Of a DNA stretch of 40,402 bases, positions 35,441 to 40,402 are shown in pieces. Location: the NCBI GenBank assembly GCA_027621505.1, contig JAQCBK010000011.1, positions 1 through 40,402 of the forward strand, written 5' to 3'. The notes under the pieces were generated by a model. It did no database searches. It was given only the letters and a program-made list of their open reading frames with translations, and was not told where the DNA came from. Source of the stretch: Bacteroidota bacterium (GTDB lineage: Bacteria; Bacteroidota; Bacteroidia; Flavobacteriales; Flavobacteriaceae). The position numbers were made by a program, and so were the translations under genes. Positions within the stretch are counted from its first letter, which is position 1, and each line of letters begins with the position of its first letter.

Positions 35441-36604
35441 TTATAATTTTTTGGAAATATCATGCAATTGATACAATGCACGAGGGACATGAAAACAACC
35501 TTTCCATTTCCCTCCTTTCAGGGGAAGTAAAACCTTTCCCGAACGATTTAAATAACCGAACCATTCTCCACCCCTTTTTGGATCCCTAAACCGGCTCCAA
35601 GTGTATTGATGAATTTTTTCAAACCATTCCAGACAGGCTTTGGACCCAGTCAATTCATAACCTTTTAGGAAACAAATCATGGCTTCCAAATGAACCCACC
35701 ACAACTTTTGATCCCACTCTAATTGTTGAGGGGGATGACCATCGGCATCCAGAAAATAAAAAATCCCTTCATGTTCTTTGTCCCAACCTTTTGCTACTAT
35801 CGACAAGGCCATTTCTACTGCCTGGTCAATCCAATCCTTTTGATCCAATTGAACTCCCAAATCCATAATGAACCACATGGCCTCCAAGCCATGCCCTGGA
35901 TTGACCAAGCGACCGTCGAAAGTGTCGGAAAAATACCCCTCCGGAGAAACGTTTTCCAAAATTACCCCTCGTTCCTCATTCCAAAAAAGGTCAAATATTT
36001 CATTGACACAAGCGTGCATTCGTTGCTTTTTTTCTGTCGCTTCCACCAGGTCTCCAAGTTCATTGTATAAATTGCAGAGAATCATGGGCAGGGCAAAGTT
36101 TCTCAGCCCACGTGAATTGGGATATGACTTATCCCATCTCCCCTTGGGTTGATCTGACCTTTCTGAAATTTTTTTTAATGTATGCTCGACCGCTGATTTG
36201 TATTTTTCCTCCCCAGTGATGCGATGCATTTTTCCCATAGCCATGCAGGCAAAGGTGTAGGAAAAAATATTATACGGAACCACCAAAGGCTGTCCATCTC
36301 TTTGCAATGAGAAAAACCAATTATACTCTCCATCATGACCATTTTTTTGCAAAAAATCGGAGCCGGATTGGGCCATTTTTAACCATGATCCTTTTTTTTC
36401 TAAAACGTCATATAAGGTCGCAAACATCCATACTTGACGGGCTTGTAACCAAACGAATTTGTCGGTATCAAAAATCTTATGATCAGCGTCAATACAGGTG
36501 AAATAGCCTCCATGATCGGGGTCAATACTGTATTTCTCCCAGAACGGAACGACCTCTTGGGTCAGCTCCTTTAAATACAAACCTGCTAGATCGGCGAGTT
36601 TCAT
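35441..36604 (-). CDS. AGE-family N-acylglucosamine 2-epimerase
   Basis: 387 residues, an alpha/alpha-barrel of the AGE family and without a signal peptide. The catalytic set is complete: Arg56 (ARQVW), His238 (NPGHGLEA), Glu307 (WVHLEA) and His372 (GCFHVPRA), at almost the same numbers as the cyanobacterial GlcNAc 2-epimerase. The GCFHVPR end is nearer to true GlcNAc 2-epimerases/renin-binding proteins than to cellobiose epimerases, where this position reads closer to GPYHN. So interconversion of N-acetylglucosamine and N-acetylmannosamine, or a related sugar, is likely. Its ATG overlaps the DUF4434 stop (ATGA). Confidence 0.92.
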   Translation of the reverse strand: MKLADLAGLYLKELTQEVVPFWEKYSIDPDHGGYFTCIDADHKIFDTDKFVWLQARQVWMFATLYDVLEKKGSWLKMAQSGSDFLQKNGHDGEYNWFFSLQRDGQPLVVPYNIFSYTFACMAMGKMHRITGEEKYKSAVEHTLKKISERSDQPKGRWDKSYPNSRGLRNFALPMILCNLYNELGDLVEATEKKQRMHACVNEIFDLFWNEERGVILENVSPEGYFSDTFDGRLVNPGHGLEAMWFIMDLGVQLDQKDWIDQAVEMALSIVAKGWDKEHEGIFYFLDADGHPPQQLEWDQKLWWVHLEAMICFLKGYELTGSKACLEWFEKIHQYTWSRFRDPKRGGEWFGYLNRSGKVLLPLKGGKWKGCFHVPRALYQLHDISKKL

Positions 36605-37548
36605 TTTTTTTCGTTTAAATATTCAAGATAACGATGATAGAGATGTCCCGCCTGCAAATAGGCCGATTGTGGACTCATAAAATGAGAAAACTCGAAAGTA
36701 ATGGCCTCCGAAATACCCACTTTACCCGCCGTCTCTAATTTATATCTCAACTTATCCCATTTGATTGGCAAAAACTTGATGGGCATATCCCGATCAAAAG
36801 TCTCTGAATTGATCCAAGAGGTGATTTGATTTTGATCCGCCAGTGATTTGTTAATCTTGATAAAATCTTTCAATTGGTCATAATCGACATGACCGTCTTG
36901 AAAAGCTACTATATCAACGCTTTTCCGTATTCCTTTAAAGATAGACTCCCAAGTTTTGTAATGTTCATCTAAACTTATGGATTGCTCCCGTTGGCTTTGA
37001 TTGGTGTATTGAGATAGGTTTTTTACCCCGTCAATATAGGGAGAAATCAGTACAGGAAGCCCCCCGGAAACCTGCTTGCAATATTGTCCCAAGCCGGCGT
37101 ATAAATCAATGATTCCACCAATATTTTTGTTACACTCCTGAGACAAGTACCATCCTTTAAAAGCCTTGTATGCTCCATACCGTTCCCAAACCTCATCGAT
37201 GACTTTACAGTTGAGCTTTACCTCTTTTTCATACGCCCCGGAAGTCCAATATTTTCCTGAGTCATACAGGCCGAAATAAAAACCCATTTTATTTTCTTCA
37301 CTCAACCGAAGAAACATTTCTACTAAATCTGTAGTGGGCAAAATCGCTTTTTCTTCTAACACCAATACTTTGGAGGGATAGGTGATCCAGTTTTTATAAC
37401 CACTACGGATCAGAATCACCTTATCAATTCCAACTGATTTCATATGTTTGAAATCCATAGACCACTCCTTTTCACTCCAATTTTGATGGGGAATATCATG
37501 ACTGATTTCATCCAAAAAAGTACCCTTTATAAAAACCTTTTCAGCCAT
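36601..37548 (-). CDS. DUF4434 TIM-barrel-like protein
   Basis: 315 residues with no signal peptide or membrane helix. The opening (FIKGTFLDEISHDIPHQNWSEKEW), GIDKVILIRSGYK, FYFGLYDSGKYW, KGWYLSQE and VDIVAFQDGHVD patterns are those of DUF4434, a glycoside-hydrolase-like (beta/alpha)8 family; the acidic residue in YLSQE and the FQDG segment are at positions typical of catalytic acids, but activity is unproven. It overlaps the symporter end by eight bases and the epimerase start by four, so expression is tightly linked. A cytoplasmic role on an imported glycoside is the simplest guess. Confidence 0.88.
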   Translation of the reverse strand: MAEKVFIKGTFLDEISHDIPHQNWSEKEWSMDFKHMKSVGIDKVILIRSGYKNWITYPSKVLVLEEKAILPTTDLVEMFLRLSEENKMGFYFGLYDSGKYWTSGAYEKEVKLNCKVIDEVWERYGAYKAFKGWYLSQECNKNIGGIIDLYAGLGQYCKQVSGGLPVLISPYIDGVKNLSQYTNQSQREQSISLDEHYKTWESIFKGIRKSVDIVAFQDGHVDYDQLKDFIKINKSLADQNQITSWINSETFDRDMPIKFLPIKWDKLRYKLETAGKVGISEAITFEFSHFMSPQSAYLQAGHLYHRYLEYLNEKK

Positions 37549-39373
37549 TTTGAATCGCTTCTTTTTTAAGTGAATCGTACCATAAAAATTTTAATGCCAA
37601 TGAGGTGATAGCAACCACAGCAAGTGATAGTGCAAGAGCATCCCACTTTTTAATCATCAAAAAGATAGGCCAAACCACCAAGGCCATTTGCCATACAATA
37701 CCTATCACTACATTCAGCATATCTCTCCCAAACATGTCGTTGGGTTTAAAAGTTGAATCTTCTTTTTGAACTTCTTTCAAAACAGGTTTCCAAAAACCCC
37801 AAGGCCTCACATTTTTATAAAAACTTTTGAGGACTTTCATGTCATCGTGTGAACTGAGATAGGATCCCAATAGACAACCTAAAATAGAAAAAGCAAAAAT
37901 GATAGGGAAAAAGTAAATATCAATCCAGTCTCCAAAAAAGATGAGCTTGACGGTAGAAGCCAATAACCCAGCCAACATACCCCAAAAATAACCGTACCCA
38001 TTGAACCGCCACCATACCCACTTCAATACGTTGGCAGCAGTGTAGCCCCCATACAATGAGGCGGTAATCCATAGTGTAATGGCATTGAGCGAAGAGGCAA
38101 AAAAGCCAAAAAATACCCCAATCAAAACCAATAAAAAAGAAGACAAATACCCATAACGGACATAGGTTTTTTCATTTTTTCCAGGTAATAAACTATTCTT
38201 TAATAAATCGTTGGCAATGTAGGCAGGTGCAGCATTGATAACAGCTGCAAAAGTCCCCATAAAAGCGGCCATCAGACCCGCCAAAAGAAGACCCTTCAGA
38301 CCAGCAGGGAGAAAGGATGCAATAGCATTAGGAAGAATGGTTTCAAAATCGATCTGGGGATTGGAGGCCATATCGGGGGTAAGGAAAACGATGGCCAAAA
38401 CAGCAAAAGCTGCAATCATCAAATAGCGAGGTGAAAACAAAACTGCAATTGTGAAACCACTCATTTTGGCAGCTTCAAAAGGAGTTCTCGTCGAAAGTAA
38501 ACGCTGCATATCATAACCTGGAACGGGACCAGCCAAACTAGAAAAAAAACCTTTGAATAACATCATCATAAAAAGTGCCCCTATAAACTCAAAACCATCA
38601 GTAGCTATTTTACCATTCAGTTGAGGGAGTGAAGCCGACCAGTCCAAATCCATCTTCCACCCAAAAAACATTTCATCCCATCCTTTGGGCACCACCTCCA
38701 TTATGTCATTATACCCTACTGCATTGAAGGCAATCGCCGCAATGGCGAGACTGGAAATGGTCATGATGATGTATTGAAAAACTTCTGTCGCCACCACACT
38801 CATCATGCCCCCTCTAAGGGTATATAAAGTGGTAATTCCAACTATAATAAGAGCATAAACATTTTCTGAACTGATCGATAGGAGCGAATGATTCACGCTG
38901 AGATCCCATGGAAGAATGGCAGCACAAAATTTACCGATGCCTTCAAAAAAATAGGCGATAAAGCCGATGGCTCCAATGACTGCAAATACAATGATGATGT
39001 TTTTGGACAGTGCGCCTCCCCTACCACTAAAACGGGTGAGAATCCATGAGGCTCCTGTCATCACATTGGAACGTCTGATCCATACCGCCAAAAATATCAT
39101 CACAAAAACCTGATTCCATACCGGCCACAACCAAGGAATCCAAGCACTCTTCAGGCCATATACAAACAAAAGGGTTACCGTCCACATGACTCCTGAAATA
39201 TCGAACATTCCGGAAGCATTGGATAAGCCCAAAAAGTACCATTTGATTTTATTTCCACCCAGAAAATATTGATCCAGGTCGTTTCTAGCGAGTTTTGAAA
39301 TCCAAAGACCTACCCCAAGTACAATCAAAAAATAGGCAATGATAATGGCGTAGTCTAATCCGCTGAGATACAT
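37541..39373 (-). CDS. Sodium/solute symporter (SSS family)
   Basis: 610 residues with about 14 membrane helices. SSS features are visible: DYAIIIAYFLIVLGVGLWIS at the start, DLDQYFLGGNKIKWYFLGLSNASGMFDISG, GPVPGYDMQRLLSTRT in the middle, and the FLPAGLKGLLLAGLMAAFMGTFAAVINAAPAY segment. Uptake of a sugar or other small solute with Na+ across the inner membrane. The 100-residue C-terminal extension with two added helices is like other sugar SSS carriers. It starts 13 bases after the lactonase-like gene and overlaps DUF4434. Confidence 0.94.
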   Translation of the reverse strand: MYLSGLDYAIIIAYFLIVLGVGLWISKLARNDLDQYFLGGNKIKWYFLGLSNASGMFDISGVMWTVTLLFVYGLKSAWIPWLWPVWNQVFVMIFLAVWIRRSNVMTGASWILTRFSGRGGALSKNIIIVFAVIGAIGFIAYFFEGIGKFCAAILPWDLSVNHSLLSISSENVYALIIVGITTLYTLRGGMMSVVATEVFQYIIMTISSLAIAAIAFNAVGYNDIMEVVPKGWDEMFFGWKMDLDWSASLPQLNGKIATDGFEFIGALFMMMLFKGFFSSLAGPVPGYDMQRLLSTRTPFEAAKMSGFTIAVLFSPRYLMIAAFAVLAIVFLTPDMASNPQIDFETILPNAIASFLPAGLKGLLLAGLMAAFMGTFAAVINAAPAYIANDLLKNSLLPGKNEKTYVRYGYLSSFLLVLIGVFFGFFASSLNAITLWITASLYGGYTAANVLKWVWWRFNGYGYFWGMLAGLLASTVKLIFFGDWIDIYFFPIIFAFSILGCLLGSYLSSHDDMKVLKSFYKNVRPWGFWKPVLKEVQKEDSTFKPNDMFGRDMLNVVIGIVWQMALVVWPIFLMIKKWDALALSLAVVAITSLALKFLWYDSLKKEAIQNG

Positions 39374-39386
39374 GATCTTTTAAAAT

Positions 39387-40280
39387 TTAATTTAGTCTAG
39401 ATGACCTTCCTGGTTTTTCCACTCTAAAGGTTTCAATGTAGCCCCTGTCTTGGAGGGTAATATAGGCGGTTTTTCCATCCGAACCCCCAAAAGCGATATT
39501 TGAAGGTTTTTTACCTTTTAGCTTAACTTCTAAAAGTAATTTTCCTTCGGGGGATAATTTTGCAACGGTGCCTTTACCGTGTCTGGTGACATACAAATTT
39601 CCATCTACATCGCAACGCATACCATCCATTCCAAAATCATCAAATTGGTGGAACAATCTTTTGTTGGAGATATTCCCCTGTGAATCCAGATCAAAAGCCC
39701 AAATATTTCTTTGAACACTCTCATTGACATATAAGGTTTTTGCATCTGGACTGACCTCTACCCCGTTGGTCGTTCCCATGTCTTTTGCTAGCAGTTGAAA
39801 TTTTCCATTTTCAACTTTCCAAAGCTGACCTGTACTTTCTTTCCAGTTGGGATCAGAAGCAAACATCCGATCACCACAACAGATCGCCAAATCATTGGGC
39901 TGATTCAATAAGGTGTCATGAGCATAAACACTCACCTCTTTAGTTTGAATATTTACTTTTAGAACATTGTGCCCCGTGTAATCGGCCAAATACATACTTT
40001 GATCTGAACCAAAACGAATTCCATTGGCAGTGCTTCCTTCAGGCAAATGTTCAATAAATAAATTAAATTTCCCCATGGTGTCAACTTTACCAACAGAACC
40101 ACTTTGAAGAGGATTGACAAAATAGAGATTTCCCTCGCGGTCAACTGCCGGCCCCTCAAGTCCTGAAGTGTACTCTCCCACAAAAACCAAATCCTGAGAT
40201 TGGTAGTACAATTCCTTTTTATCACATGAAGAAAAAAGGATCGATATAAACAAAAGCAACCCTGAGATTAAATTTTTCAT
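39387..40280 (-). CDS. SMP-30/gluconolactonase-like lipoprotein
   Basis: 297 residues with a lipoprotein signal (ILFSSC, Cys19). The rest is a six-bladed beta-propeller with repeated DxxGNLY blades. The metal ligands of the family appear to be present: Glu42 (LEGPAVD), Asn172 (TTNGVEVSP) and Asp219 (MDGMRCD), with Asn128 (QPNDLAI). It likely hydrolyses a sugar lactone in the periplasm or at the outer membrane. It is the first gene of the operon; 122 bases remain upstream in the window, AT-rich with no clear promoter box. Confidence 0.9.
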   Translation of the reverse strand: MKNLISGLLLFISILFSSCDKKELYYQSQDLVFVGEYTSGLEGPAVDREGNLYFVNPLQSGSVGKVDTMGKFNLFIEHLPEGSTANGIRFGSDQSMYLADYTGHNVLKVNIQTKEVSVYAHDTLLNQPNDLAICCGDRMFASDPNWKESTGQLWKVENGKFQLLAKDMGTTNGVEVSPDAKTLYVNESVQRNIWAFDLDSQGNISNKRLFHQFDDFGMDGMRCDVDGNLYVTRHGKGTVAKLSPEGKLLLEVKLKGKKPSNIAFGGSDGKTAYITLQDRGYIETFRVEKPGRSSRLN

Positions 40281-40402
40281 AAGAATTAGTTTGAATTTCT
40301 AAATTAAATAATTTAAATTTATTTTGTGGTTAAATTCAAATTAATGTCTTTAATGAGCCTCATTTCATTATTGAGTTGTTTGAACTTGAAAACAAAAAAC
40401 CA

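Noticed and set aside
40306-40324. AT-only near-palindrome upstream of the sugar operon, a possible operator
   Set aside because: Composed only of A and T in a very AT-rich gap, with mismatches near the centre; expected by chance, and no regulator gene is in the window.

Overview
The window is a piece of a Bacteroidota chromosome, most likely a member of the Flavobacteriia. The evidence is a type IX secretion translocon gene (sprA), the order nadK - DUF6089 - uppS - bamA - ompH - ompH, a NifU-like protein with a doubled N-terminal domain, a split cytochrome oxidase accessory operon with DUF420, and several promoter-like TAnnTTTG (-7) boxes instead of sigma70-type sites. It is densely coding: no gap exceeds about 125 bases, and no tRNA, rRNA, CRISPR array or insertion sequence was seen.

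Layout. (1) 125-1611, minus: pdxJ and an alpha/beta hydrolase, overlapping by one base. (2) 1723-7837, plus: NAD kinase, then an envelope-building run (DUF6089 outer-membrane protein, UppS, BamA, two Skp/OmpH chaperones) closed by a strong hairpin terminator at 7858-7887. (3) 7889-10070: a gamma-carbonic-anhydrase-type hexapeptide protein (minus), a NifU-like Fe-S protein (plus) and tsaB (minus). (4) 10122-15884, minus: a MacAB/TolC-like export operon (ATPase, two different permeases, membrane-fusion protein, outer-membrane factor), with three perfect or near-perfect 13-bp tandem repeats directly before the ATPase start codon. (5) 15981-21013, minus: heme/copper oxidase assembly and small-subunit operon (ctaB, two subunit III-type proteins, subunit IV, a Cys-less thioredoxin-like protein, SCO, DUF420/CtaM-like and a 68-residue CxxC membrane protein). 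The catalytic subunits I and II are not in the window. (6) 21094-22631, minus: tandem tonB paralogs; the downstream copy is broken by a one-base deletion in a C tract. (7) 22703-33458, minus: gcvH, the 7.5-kb sprA, ruvA and the malic enzyme/phosphotransacetylase fusion maeB. (8) 33554-40280, minus: a tightly packed sugar-use operon: SMP-30 lactonase-like lipoprotein, sodium/solute symporter, DUF4434 protein, AGE-type epimerase and an FAD-dependent oxidoreductase lipoprotein.

How they work together. Regions 2, 6 and 7 are mostly outer-membrane biogenesis and energised transport/secretion (BamA and its chaperones, TonB, SprA). Region 5 supports assembly of a terminal oxidase. Region 4 is an efflux pump. 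Region 8 is the only clearly accessory block and the best candidate for an undescribed pathway: it pairs cytoplasmic epimerisation of an imported sugar with two exported lipoproteins (an FAD oxidoreductase and a lactonase) and a protein family of unknown function. The best-supported anomaly is the frameshifted tonB copy: restoring a single base gives exactly the same length (236 residues) as its intact neighbour.
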